From contig JBDHSK010000002.1 in NCBI GenBank assembly GCA_039808025.1, positions 124,001 through 188,000 on the forward strand: 64,000 nucleotides of DNA, read 5' to 3'. Source of the DNA: Sandaracinobacteroides sp039808025 (GTDB lineage: Bacteria; Pseudomonadota; Alphaproteobacteria; Sphingomonadales; Sphingomonadaceae). Position numbers and translations under genes: made by a program. The notes under the pieces are model-generated. The model saw only the letters and a list, made by a program, of their open reading frames with translations, did not search any database and had not been told where the DNA came from. Positions 34,501 through 42,460 of this stretch are shown here, piece by piece; position 1 is the stretch's first letter; the number at the start of each line of letters is the position of its first letter.

Positions 34501-35231
34501 GCAGCAGCCCGCATATGGGAAAGGTTCGATGGCCAGCGCCGGCGGGCAATTGCAAGCGCCCGAGAATCATCGACATCGAGCCAGGCGGCATCCCCAATAT
34601 CAACGGCCTGTGCCATACCCCGCGCCGCCAGTCGCTGGACACCCTCCGACAGCCCGGGCGACGGCAACGCCGCCAACTCGGCCACCAGTTCCGGACCGAT
34701 GACGAACACCCCGGTATCGTGACAATCATAGACGCAAAGCTGCTTGCCAATGGCCATGATCGCCCCATTGCAGGTGCGTACCCGGGTAACATCGGCCTCG
34801 TCGACCCACGGATGCCCCAGGCGGCGATCAACGGCCAGCGCCAGTGGATGCGTGGCGCCAGCCAGCAACCGTTGCACCAGCAATGGCGAGACCAGATGGT
34901 CGGCCATCATCAGCAGAGTGCCGGGCCCGATATGATCGCGGGCTGCCAGCAGCGAGACGCCGTTGGGCGTGGTCGCCCACTGTTCGTTAAGGATGACATC
35001 GGCGGGAATGGAAGCGCCGGCCGCTGCTGCGGCGATCAGGTCGGCCTGGTTGCCCAGCACCAGAGTCACCCGCTCAACGCCAGCCGAGGCCATTGCCGCA
35101 ATGGCGTGACGAATCAGCGGCTGACCGTTGACGGGTGCCAACGGCTTCAGCGGCTCAACATCGCGCAGACGCGAACCTGCGCCCGCTGCCAGTATGACGG
35201 CCCGCCGCGGCCGTTTGTCCCGACTGCTCAT
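34497..35231 (-). CDS. Nucleotidyltransferase homologous to CTP:inositol-1-phosphate cytidylyltransferase
   Basis: 244-aa GT-A-fold nucleotidyltransferase. The N-terminal activation loop is RAVILAAGAGSRLRD (residues 10-24) with LKPLAPVNG; metal-binding D111 lies in MMADHLVS; further family marks are YDCHDTGVFVIGP (168-180) and WLDVDD (217-222). These follow the IPCT domain of the thermophile di-inositol-phosphate pathway more closely than sugar-1-phosphate enzymes. The predicted reaction is CTP + inositol phosphate to CDP-inositol, supported by inositol-3-phosphate synthase ending 40 bp upstream. The reaction is inferred from motif resemblance plus context. ATG 35231 was chosen because the nucleotide-binding domain begins 10 residues later; the open frame upstream overlaps the neighbour. 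Confidence 0.72.
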   Translation of the reverse strand: MSSRDKRPRRAVILAAGAGSRLRDVEPLKPLAPVNGQPLIRHAIAAMASAGVERVTLVLGNQADLIAAAAAGASIPADVILNEQWATTPNGVSLLAARDHIGPGTLLMMADHLVSPLLVQRLLAGATHPLALAVDRRLGHPWVDEADVTRVRTCNGAIMAIGKQLCVYDCHDTGVFVIGPELVAELAALPSPGLSEGVQRLAARGMAQAVDIGDAAWLDVDDSRALAIARRRWPSNLSHMRAAA

Positions 35232-35271
35232 CGCCAAGGAGACCAGACCATTGACATGCCGCGCGGCCCGA

Positions 35272-36393
35272 TCAGTGGCGGGTGGCACCGTCAGGCAGGG
35301 CATCCCCCTGAATGAAGGCCTGAAGCGCCGTGTGGGCGTCACGATCCGGCACCTGCTTGCGCGGGTGCTTGCAGAACGACGACGACGGCACATCGATGAC
35401 ACCGCGCATGCCACGGGCCCGCGCCAGCGCTGCACAACGAATGAGATCGATTGCGACACCGGCCGAGTTCGGGCTGTCTTCAACAGAAAGGCGCAGCTCG
35501 AGGTTCATCGGCACGCCGCCGAACAACAGGCCTTCCATGCGCAGGAAGCACACCTTGTTGTCGTTCTGCCAGGCCACATAGTCTGACGGGCCAACGTGGA
35601 TATCGTCATTTTCCAGCCGCTGATCGGCCACTGACTGCACCGCCTCGGTCTTGGAGATCTTCTTCGATTCGAGGCGATCGCGCGCCAGCATATTGAGGAA
35701 ATCGGTATTGCCGCCGGTATTCAGCTGATAGGTGCGCTCCAGCTTGACGCCACGGCGGGCGAACAGGTCTGTGAGGGTGCGGTGCACGATGGTCGCCCCC
35801 AGTTGCGCCTTGATGTCGTCGCCGATCAGCGGCACGCCGGCTTCCTCGAAGCGCCGCGCCCATTCCGGGTTGGAGGCAATGAAAACCGGCATATTGTTGA
35901 CGAACGCCACACCCGCCTTCAGAGCGGCCTCGGCGTAGAATTCCGTCGCCTTCTGGCTGCCCACCGGCAGATAGTTCATCACTACCTGGGCATTGGTGCG
36001 CTTCAGGGTCTCCACCACTTCCTCAAGCGTCGGCTCTTTCTCGCTCGAGACGCGGAAGCTGCGGGATTCCGGAGCATCGAGCATGTGCGGGGCCACGCCG
36101 TCGAGAATGGCGCCCATCTGGACGATGGTGCCGGTCGGCTCGACATGGTCGCAGAACACGGTGGTGCAGTTGGGGGCCGTGAAAATGGCCTCCGCCACGT
36201 CCTTGCCCACTTTGCGCCTGTCGACATCGAAGGCAGCACAAATGCGGATGTCCTTGGGGCGCCAGCCGCCAAGATCCCAGTGGGAGAGACCGATGGCCTC
36301 ATTGCCACCGCCGTTTGCATAGTGCGCAATCCCCTGCACCAGCGAGCTTGCGCAATTGCCAATGCCGATGATCGCAACGTTGATCGGGTTCAT
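35272..36393 (-). CDS. ino1: Inositol-3-phosphate synthase
   Basis: NAD-dependent isomerisation of glucose-6-phosphate to 1D-myo-inositol 3-phosphate. The 373-aa protein is the compact actinobacterial/archaeal type: Rossmann motif VAIIGIGNCASSLVQGI (residues 5-21), VFIASNPEWARRF, PLIGDDIKAQLGATIVHRTL (~188-207, catalytic lysine region), YQLNTGGNTDFLNML (~222-236), and a C-terminal dimer segment. It lies in one leftward unit between the two-domain phosphotransferase (51 bp upstream) and the cytidylyltransferase (40 bp downstream). Confidence 0.93.
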   Translation of the reverse strand: MNPINVAIIGIGNCASSLVQGIAHYANGGGNEAIGLSHWDLGGWRPKDIRICAAFDVDRRKVGKDVAEAIFTAPNCTTVFCDHVEPTGTIVQMGAILDGVAPHMLDAPESRSFRVSSEKEPTLEEVVETLKRTNAQVVMNYLPVGSQKATEFYAEAALKAGVAFVNNMPVFIASNPEWARRFEEAGVPLIGDDIKAQLGATIVHRTLTDLFARRGVKLERTYQLNTGGNTDFLNMLARDRLESKKISKTEAVQSVADQRLENDDIHVGPSDYVAWQNDNKVCFLRMEGLLFGGVPMNLELRLSVEDSPNSAGVAIDLIRCAALARARGMRGVIDVPSSSFCKHPRKQVPDRDAHTALQAFIQGDALPDGATRH

Positions 36394-36444
36394 GAGACGC
36401 CATCCGCCTTTCGAGAAAACTGTAACAGGATCGTAATTCCGCCG

Positions 36445-37782
36445 TCACCTACTCGCAGCTTTCGCTTTCGGCAAGAAAGCATACGCAGTCCGTGAAAAAT
36501 TGTCGGCCACTGCGGCGCTATGGTCACGGCCATATCGCCCGATCCCAAGCAGAAAACGCCACTGCATAATCGCAAATGTGACCAGTGCATAGCCCAGAAG
36601 AAATAAAAATCCCTGCCACCACCACCCAAGCGCCGCAAACGGCACCAGTGACCAGAAGAAGGTATTGCGCCGGCCGGCAATCAGCCGGAAGCGGCGCTCG
36701 AACCGGCCGCGATCGTCGATCTGCATGCCGGTGAAGCGCCGATAGAATTCGCCGTTCAGCGCCTCGGCCAGTGCAAAGACGATGATGCCGAAGGTCGCAA
36801 GCCATGCGGCCATGCCATGCTGGTAAGAGAACCACCAGCCCATAGCGACAAAACAGCCATATTCCAGTATCTTGTCGAGCACATGCTCAAGGTCTCCCCA
36901 GCGGGAATACTGGTGCCTGACGCGCGCCAGCTTGCCGTCGACTCCATCGATCGGGCCCAGCAGCAGGGCCAGCGCCAGCCCCCACCACAGCCACCCCCTG
37001 GCAAAACAGACGATGGCCACCACACCGATCACAGCCGAAAACAGTGTCACCATATTGGGAGAGATCGGGGTTCCCAGCAGCAGTCTTACCAGCGCATTCT
37101 CGATGGGCGGGTGGATATATCGCGCCGGCCAGTCGAGCACACCTTTCTGGGCCGCCGCCACCAGCTCATCGGTCACGGCGCGGCGCTGCGACTCATCACG
37201 GGGAATCGCCCATAACATGGGCACCGCCCGCCTCCGTGCCGGCGCATAAGCCGGAAGGTCATTGACCACCAGGCGTTCAGCGCCAGATTCGATTGCTGAA
37301 CGCACCAGGGTGCCGGCCAGATCCCAATCCCCAAGTTCGGCAGCAACCGCCGCCGCCGACCGGGCCGGCATGCGCAGCAACCCGGCCCAGTGCGACTGCG
37401 AATCCAGCCGCTCGGCCCCGGCCGGCGCTTCATCATTGAAAACCGCAAGTCTGGTGGAATTGCCTTGAACCATGGCGCGAACGATACGCTCGTCGATCAA
37501 CATACCCGGTGCGAACAACAGCACTTCATCGGCTTCTGAATCCCGCAACCGGCGTGACAGCGCCGTCGCGTCTGCCGCTCGCCAGCAGCGGTCTTCGGCT
37601 GCTAAGCGGGCGGCGAGATCCCTCGGAATTCCCTCACCGACAACGATCACCTGCGCCGCACCGGCCGCCACTGCCTCGCGAACCTGCCGTTCAAGAATGG
37701 TCGTGCCGCCAACAACCAGGCACCCCGGCCCGTGGCCATTCGCCTCTGTGTCGCCCGTGGCCACGATTGCAATGAAACCCAT
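36445..37782 (-). CDS. Two-domain protein: degenerate nucleotidyltransferase + CDP-alcohol phosphotransferase
   Basis: 445 aa. Residues 1-~215 look like a nucleotidyltransferase/Rossmann domain (CLVVGGTTILERQVREAVAA, QVIVVGEG) without the usual GxGxR activation loop. Residues ~225-445 are an integral-membrane CDP-alcohol phosphotransferase with about six helices. Its motif begins canonically (D279, D282-G283, A286-R287, G296), but the last two acidic residues fall one position early (E299 and D303, where D300 and D304 are expected). The architecture recalls the fused IPCT-DIPPS proteins of thermophiles. It would transfer inositol phosphate from CDP-inositol, or an alcohol from a CDP-lipid. 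GAGG lies 7 nt before ATG 37782. Confidence 0.75.
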   Translation of the reverse strand: MGFIAIVATGDTEANGHGPGCLVVGGTTILERQVREAVAAGAAQVIVVGEGIPRDLAARLAAEDRCWRAADATALSRRLRDSEADEVLLFAPGMLIDERIVRAMVQGNSTRLAVFNDEAPAGAERLDSQSHWAGLLRMPARSAAAVAAELGDWDLAGTLVRSAIESGAERLVVNDLPAYAPARRRAVPMLWAIPRDESQRRAVTDELVAAAQKGVLDWPARYIHPPIENALVRLLLGTPISPNMVTLFSAVIGVVAIVCFARGWLWWGLALALLLGPIDGVDGKLARVRHQYSRWGDLEHVLDKILEYGCFVAMGWWFSYQHGMAAWLATFGIIVFALAEALNGEFYRRFTGMQIDDRGRFERRFRLIAGRRNTFFWSLVPFAALGWWWQGFLFLLGYALVTFAIMQWRFLLGIGRYGRDHSAAVADNFSRTAYAFLPKAKAASR

Positions 37783-37824
37783 GGAGGGGCCTCATATCGG
37801 TGTGGCATTTCAATTACAATCGCA

Positions 37825-37836
37825 TGCAATCTTGCC
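37825..37836. promoter_or_regulatory. Dyad site 1 (TGCAA-TC-TTGCC) in the divergent inositol promoter
   Basis: First copy of a 12-bp dyad; it matches the second copy (37910-37921) as an inverted repeat over 11 bases. It lies 43 bp upstream of the leftward phosphotransferase start and is a candidate operator. Confidence 0.45.
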
Positions 37837-37909
37837 GTTCAGCCCCCTCAATCAGCTCTGAATCCCCTGATATGTCCTTCTGTCGCACCCCGGATGGCCT
37901 GTCGGCGCT

Positions 37910-37921
37910 TGCAAGATTGCA
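37910..37921. promoter_or_regulatory. Dyad site 2 (TGCAA-GA-TTGCA) in the divergent inositol promoter
   Basis: A perfect 12-bp dyad centred 85 bp from site 1 and 47 bp upstream of the rightward phosphotransferase start. Two matching dyads in one divergent intergenic region suggest a shared regulator binding site. Confidence 0.48.
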
Positions 37922-37968
37922 GCTCTGCGCGCAGAGGCCGTGATTATCTGCAACCCAAGCAACAGACC

Positions 37969-38781
37969 ATGGATATCGCCCGCCCTTCCCAGATCGAGCC
38001 GATCACCAACCGCTATGGCGTGCATGCTCTGGCGCGGCTGATGCTGCCGATAGCCATTCGCCTGCGCATTCACCCCAACACCGTCACTCTGACCGGCCTG
38101 TTCCTTGGCCTGTGCGCCGCTGCCGCCTACCTCCACTGGCAGGACTGGCGCATGGCAACCCTGGGCTTCCTGTTCATGATCGGCTGGCATGTGATGGACG
38201 GGCTCGATGGCAAACTGGCCCGCGCCACCGGCAAGACCAGCGCCTTTGGCCGGCTGCTTGACGGAATCGCCGACTATTCCTGCTTTGTCGTCGTGTATGT
38301 AGCTCTCGCCGTTACCCAGGATGACCCGTGGCTGGCGCTGCTCGCCGCCATCATCTCAGGGGCCCTTCACGCCTTGCAATCGCAATTCTACGAGGGAGAG
38401 CGCGCCACCTGGATACGCCGTTCGGCGGGAGAGTTCACGGCCATCGAGCGCAGCGAAGTAGGCGGTGCGGTGGAACGTCTGTACAACCGGCTGGAACGCG
38501 CGCTGGGCAATCAGGCGCGACCGTTCGACACCCTGTTGCGCGAGGCAGCGCCCGAAGCGCGCCACCGGATGCTGGCAATCTGGCAGCCCCGCTCGTCGGC
38601 TGTGTTGCACCTGATGGGGCCGCTTTCAGCCAACGGCCGCACCATCGCCATCTGGGTGGCCGCGATGATTGGCAACCCGTGGCTGTTCTGGCTGTGGGAG
38701 ATCGTGCCTTTGTCGCTGCTGGCACTTGTCGCCGCGCGTCGTCTGAGGCAATCGGAAGATCAGGCGTCGGCTGCCGCCTGA
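37969..38781 (+). CDS. CDP-alcohol phosphatidyltransferase, canonical motif
   Basis: 270-aa integral-membrane enzyme with the full CDP-alcohol motif (D77, D80-G81, A84-R85, G94, D98, D102) and PNTVTLTG before the second helix. About six membrane segments are visible, with a large polar stretch (~140-200) between them. It resembles phosphatidylinositol-phosphate synthases and DIPP synthases as much as Pgs or Pss. Divergence from the ino1 operon suggests it uses inositol phosphate or CDP-inositol. ATG 37969 was chosen from homology; no strong ribosome site precedes it. Followed 72 bp later by a coiled-coil gene. Confidence 0.82.
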   Translation: MDIARPSQIEPITNRYGVHALARLMLPIAIRLRIHPNTVTLTGLFLGLCAAAAYLHWQDWRMATLGFLFMIGWHVMDGLDGKLARATGKTSAFGRLLDGIADYSCFVVVYVALAVTQDDPWLALLAAIISGALHALQSQFYEGERATWIRRSAGEFTAIERSEVGGAVERLYNRLERALGNQARPFDTLLREAAPEARHRMLAIWQPRSSAVLHLMGPLSANGRTIAIWVAAMIGNPWLFWLWEIVPLSLLALVAARRLRQSEDQASAAA

Positions 38782-38853
38782 TCAGCCGGGCCGGACGGCT
38801 CGGTCTGATCACTACAATCAAGAACCACCGACGAGACTTCAGGGGAAGAATCT

Positions 38854-40932
38854 ATGGCAGAATCGCAGGCAGGCTCCGGAACATCGGGACGCGCTCTTCC
38901 TATCGCGACTCTGGTGGCCCTGCTGTGGGTTGCCGGAGCTGGCTGGGCGCTGTTCGCAGAGGCCACCCTGCCGCTGTCGCCATCTGAATGGGTGGAAGCC
39001 GTGGCGCTTCTGCTCGCCCCGGTTGCAGCCTTATATGCGCTGGCTGCGGCCATCAGCAGCCGCGGCACTGCCCTTTTTCCGGCCATCATTACCCCGGAAG
39101 GTGCCGCTGAAGCCGATCTGGCCGGAACGCTGGTGCGCCTGCAGGCCATGCGCGATGGCCTGGCCCAGGAAGGCACCGAGCTTGCAAGGCACGGTACCGC
39201 GCTCGAACGGCAGATTAGTGACGCCCGCGCGCTCGCAAGCCATCTGGGCGAAGCAGCTGCTGCCGCCAGCAGTGCCGCCGAAACCCTGCACGCAGCCCTG
39301 GCCAATGCCCGATCTGACTATGGCCTGCTGCACCAGACTCTGGTGGGTCAGCAGCAGGAGCTGCGCGACGAAACCGCCCGCTGCACCGAGGCCGCCACGG
39401 CTCTGGGTGAGAGCCTGACAGACCTTGGCGCTCGGGGAAGTCAGGCCACTGCCGGCATGATGGATGCGCTCGCGCAGCTGACCGAGGTTGCCACCGAGGG
39501 CCATGCCCGCAGCGAAGACAGCATGAAGGCCCTGCGCACCGAGACCGACCAGCTGTTCGCGCTACTGGAAAATGGCATCAGTGCCCGGCGCGACTCTCTG
39601 CGCCAGACGGCCGAAGCCCTGAACAGCCAGATCGATGAAAGCTGGAAGCGGTTCGAGGCGATGACGGCCACTGCGGCCAACGGCGTGGAGCAGCGACTCG
39701 CAGCGCTTGCCAGTCAGGCGGAAGCCATCGACGGCCAGATGCGCGCACAGCTCGACGTAACCGAGGAACTCGCCAGATCCGGAGAGCGCACCTTCCAGCT
39801 GCTCGACGCCCGGCTGCAGCACAGCGGGCAATCGACGCACAACAGCCTCGACCGTCTGGCCGCCCATGTACAGCAGGTGAATGCGGAACTGGCGGGCCTT
39901 ACCGCGCCGCTGAAAGAAACCGAAAACGCCTCGCAGACTCTGAGTGCGACCGTCAACAGCCTGCGCGAGCTGGCCCTGCAGACCGTCGATGTGCTGGGCA
40001 AGACCCTGCCGGAAACGACGGTGCAGGCCTCGCGCGCCGCTGAAACCATGCAGGCAGAGCTTCAGGGTCTCGTGGCTGCCATCGCCGGCGCCCACGAACG
40101 GGCTATCTCTCTGACGCAGCCACTGCAGGAAGGCCGCGAGGCGATCGACGCCGCCAGCGACCATTTCCTGGCGCAGCGCGACGCCCTGACCACGGCCGGC
40201 GAGGCGCTGGTGGTCGAGCTCAATCAGGCGCGCACCCTGATGGCCGAGGTGGAGGACCAGACCCGCGAAACCTCGCTGGCGGCGGCCACCCGGCTGGTGG
40301 ATGCCATGACCAGGGTACGCGAAGTGGCGACACAGGCCACCGGCACCATGCGCGACATGCTGGACGGGCTGATCACCGAAAGCCGCGAAAGCCTGTCACG
40401 CACCGCCGACGACGCCATGCGTGCCAGCTTCGTCGAACCGATCGCCAGCAAGGCGCGCGAAGCGGAAGCGGCCGCCTCGGCTGCCGCCGAACGCACTGCC
40501 CAAAGCATGGCGGCGCTGGCCCAGACTCTGAAGCTGATCGAGGACCGCACCGACAGCCGGCTTGCCACCCTCGAGGAAGATCGCCAGCAGGCGATGCTGG
40601 CCGCCGCCAGCCTGCTGCGGGAACGGCTCGATCTCGCCGGGGTGTCCCTGTCTTCGGCGCTGGACAAGCCAATGACCGACAGCGACTGGGCCTTGTGGCG
40701 TCAGGGAGAGCGGGGTCTGTTCAACCGCCGCACCGTGTCGCTTCTGGAACGCCGTGACCTTCGCGATCTGAAAGCGGCGCTGGCCGCCAATCCGGAGCTA
40801 AAATCAGCCGCTCAGCGCTACACTGCCGAGTTTGCCGCCCTTACCGACCGACTGCCGTCGCTTGGCACCCTGTTGCAGGCTTCGGACCAGGGGCGAATCG
40901 CTGCTGCGCTTCTGGAAGCCCTGCAAGACTGA
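38854..40932 (+). CDS. Membrane-anchored long coiled-coil protein (TipN-like candidate)
   Basis: 692 aa. Two close N-terminal membrane segments (residues ~15-35 and ~45-67) are followed by about 520 residues of Ala/Glu/Gln/Leu-rich heptad-like sequence with few prolines. A short, more globular C-terminal region follows (MTDSDWALWRQGERGLFNRR, LERRDLRDLKAALAANPELK). The layout is that of alphaproteobacterial TipN, a polarity landmark of ~890 aa, and of similar proteins annotated only as hypothetical; methyl-accepting signalling motifs are absent. A GGGGAA ribosome site precedes the ATG. No function can be assigned from sequence alone. Confidence 0.65.
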   Translation: MAESQAGSGTSGRALPIATLVALLWVAGAGWALFAEATLPLSPSEWVEAVALLLAPVAALYALAAAISSRGTALFPAIITPEGAAEADLAGTLVRLQAMRDGLAQEGTELARHGTALERQISDARALASHLGEAAAAASSAAETLHAALANARSDYGLLHQTLVGQQQELRDETARCTEAATALGESLTDLGARGSQATAGMMDALAQLTEVATEGHARSEDSMKALRTETDQLFALLENGISARRDSLRQTAEALNSQIDESWKRFEAMTATAANGVEQRLAALASQAEAIDGQMRAQLDVTEELARSGERTFQLLDARLQHSGQSTHNSLDRLAAHVQQVNAELAGLTAPLKETENASQTLSATVNSLRELALQTVDVLGKTLPETTVQASRAAETMQAELQGLVAAIAGAHERAISLTQPLQEGREAIDAASDHFLAQRDALTTAGEALVVELNQARTLMAEVEDQTRETSLAAATRLVDAMTRVREVATQATGTMRDMLDGLITESRESLSRTADDAMRASFVEPIASKAREAEAAASAAAERTAQSMAALAQTLKLIEDRTDSRLATLEEDRQQAMLAAASLLRERLDLAGVSLSSALDKPMTDSDWALWRQGERGLFNRRTVSLLERRDLRDLKAALAANPELKSAAQRYTAEFAALTDRLPSLGTLLQASDQGRIAAALLEALQD

Positions 40933-41112
40933 TTCCACCCTTCGGAACAACCGGAAGGCCTTGACCGGCAACGGAAAAAATCCCGATTCGCGTTTCCATG
41001 CCGCTGCCCTGCACCCCGCTTAATTCCCTGCAAGCAGATCATTGCCGAAAGGGGGGTCGATTTTCTCTTTACATGCCGGCCCCATGCCCCCATATGCGCG
41101 CCGCTGCCCCAT

Positions 41113-41167
41113 GGGACTTCCACCGCAAGGCAGCTTGTCGTCAACTGCCTAGTGGAGGTCCCTTGAA
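41113..41167 (+). promoter_or_regulatory. speF-type RNA leader sequestering the ornithine decarboxylase ribosome site
   Basis: GGGACTTCCAC (41113-41123) can pair with GTGGAGGTCCC (41152-41162) over 11 bp with one G-U. This buries the GGAGG ribosome site at 41154-41158. The loop contains a nested stem AGGCAG/CTGCCT (41128-41133/41145-41150) with loop CTTGTCGTCAA. Alphaproteobacterial ornithine decarboxylase genes are known to have a conserved leader (speF motif), and this is a candidate member acting on translation, possibly in response to polyamines. About 180 bp further upstream to the previous gene hold no recognisable ORF. Confidence 0.65.
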
Positions 41168-42385
41168 TTGTACGCGAGCAATAACGCGCTGGGGGTAGCG
41201 CGCGAGTTGGCACCCGCCGCTCCTGTCACCCTCGTCCGTCCGCAAGCCGCCCTCGATGCCGCGCGCTTCTTTGCCTCGGCATTCCCGGGCAAAAGCTTCT
41301 ATGCAGTAAAGGCCAACCCCTCGGCGCACCTGATCGAGCTTTTGTGGGCCGGCGGTATTCGCCATTTCGATGTCGCCTCGATCGTCGAGGTGCGACTGGT
41401 GCGTGGGCTGCTGCCTGATGCCACCCTTGCCTTCATGCACCCGGTAAAGGCCGAGGAAGCGATCAGCGAAGCCTATCACCAGCATGGTGTGCGGATCTTC
41501 TCGCTCGACAGCCACGAGGAACTGCAGAAGATCGTGCGTGCCTGCGCGGCCCCTGATGGCACCCCGGCAGCCGATCTGACGCTGTGCGTCCGCCTCAAGG
41601 TGTCGTCGGCGCACTCGAAGCTCAGCCTCGCTTCCAAGTTCGGCATTGGCGTTGCCGACGCCCCTGCCCTGCTGCTCGCCACCCGTCAGGCTGCTGATTC
41701 GCTTGGGGTCTGCTTCCATGTCGGCAGCCAGGCGATGTCGCCGGCCGCCTACGCCGATGCGCTGGCGCTGGTGCGTGCCGCCATCGTCGAAGCCGGAGTT
41801 ACGGTTGATGTCGTCGATGTCGGCGGCGGCTTTCCCTCGCGCTATCCGGGCATGGAGCCGCCCAGCCTCGAAACCTATTTCGCTGTGATCGAACGCGGCT
41901 TCGAAGCACTGCCGGTCTCCTACTCGGCAGAGTTGTGGTGCGAGCCTGGCCGCGCATTGTCGGCTGATTATGCGAGCGTGCTGGTGCGGGTGGAAAAGCG
42001 CCGCGGCAACGAGCTTTACATCAACGACGGCGCCTATGGCTCTCTGTTCGATGCCGCCCATATCGACTGGCTCTACCCGGTGCAGCTGGTGCGCCCCGAT
42101 GCCTCGCAGGCCGAAATGGCCGAGTATTCGCTTTATGGCCCCACCTGCGACGACATGGATCACATGAAAGGCCCGTTCCTGCTGCCCGCCGACATCAAGG
42201 CAGGCGATTACGTCGAAATCGGCCAGCTCGGCGCCTATGGGCAGGCGATGCGCACCGGCTTCAACGGCTTTGGCAGCGGTGAAACCGTGACGGTCGCTGA
42301 CGCACCGATGACGTCGCTGATCCCCAGCGGCGGCGTTTCCACCGTGCCGCAAAATGTCGTTCCGCTCACGGCGCGGGCCCGCTAG
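41168..42385 (+). CDS. speC: Ornithine/lysine decarboxylase, alanine-racemase fold (type III)
   Basis: 405-aa PLP enzyme producing putrescine (or cadaverine). The PLP lysine is in SFYAVKANPSAHLIELL (about residue 49), followed by GIRHFDVASIVEV, GFHVGSQ-like CFHVGSQAMS (~184), GGGFPSRYPGM (~223), ELWCEPGRALSADYA and the active-site YGPTCDDMDH (~325-334). The start is TTG 41168, placed 9 nt after GGAGG. Substrate choice between ornithine and lysine is not certain; the following homospermidine/deoxyhypusine-type enzyme favours ornithine. Confidence 0.9.
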   Translation: MYASNNALGVARELAPAAPVTLVRPQAALDAARFFASAFPGKSFYAVKANPSAHLIELLWAGGIRHFDVASIVEVRLVRGLLPDATLAFMHPVKAEEAISEAYHQHGVRIFSLDSHEELQKIVRACAAPDGTPAADLTLCVRLKVSSAHSKLSLASKFGIGVADAPALLLATRQAADSLGVCFHVGSQAMSPAAYADALALVRAAIVEAGVTVDVVDVGGGFPSRYPGMEPPSLETYFAVIERGFEALPVSYSAELWCEPGRALSADYASVLVRVEKRRGNELYINDGAYGSLFDAAHIDWLYPVQLVRPDASQAEMAEYSLYGPTCDDMDHMKGPFLLPADIKAGDYVEIGQLGAYGQAMRTGFNGFGSGETVTVADAPMTSLIPSGGVSTVPQNVVPLTARAR

Positions 42386-42406
42386 CAACCGTCATCATAT
42401 CGGGCT

Positions 42407-42439
42407 ACACCCCCACCGGGCTGCTCCGGTGGGGCGTGT
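42407..42439 (+). terminator. Hairpin between decarboxylase and DHS-like genes
   Basis: CCCCACCGG / CCGGTGGGG (9 bp, 6-nt loop), extended by ACAC/GTGT around a one-base bulge and followed by TTTG. It ends just upstream of the next ribosome site, so it may reduce read-through into the second gene rather than end the operon. Confidence 0.6.
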
Positions 42440-42460
42440 TTGCATTCTGAGGAGTTCTTC

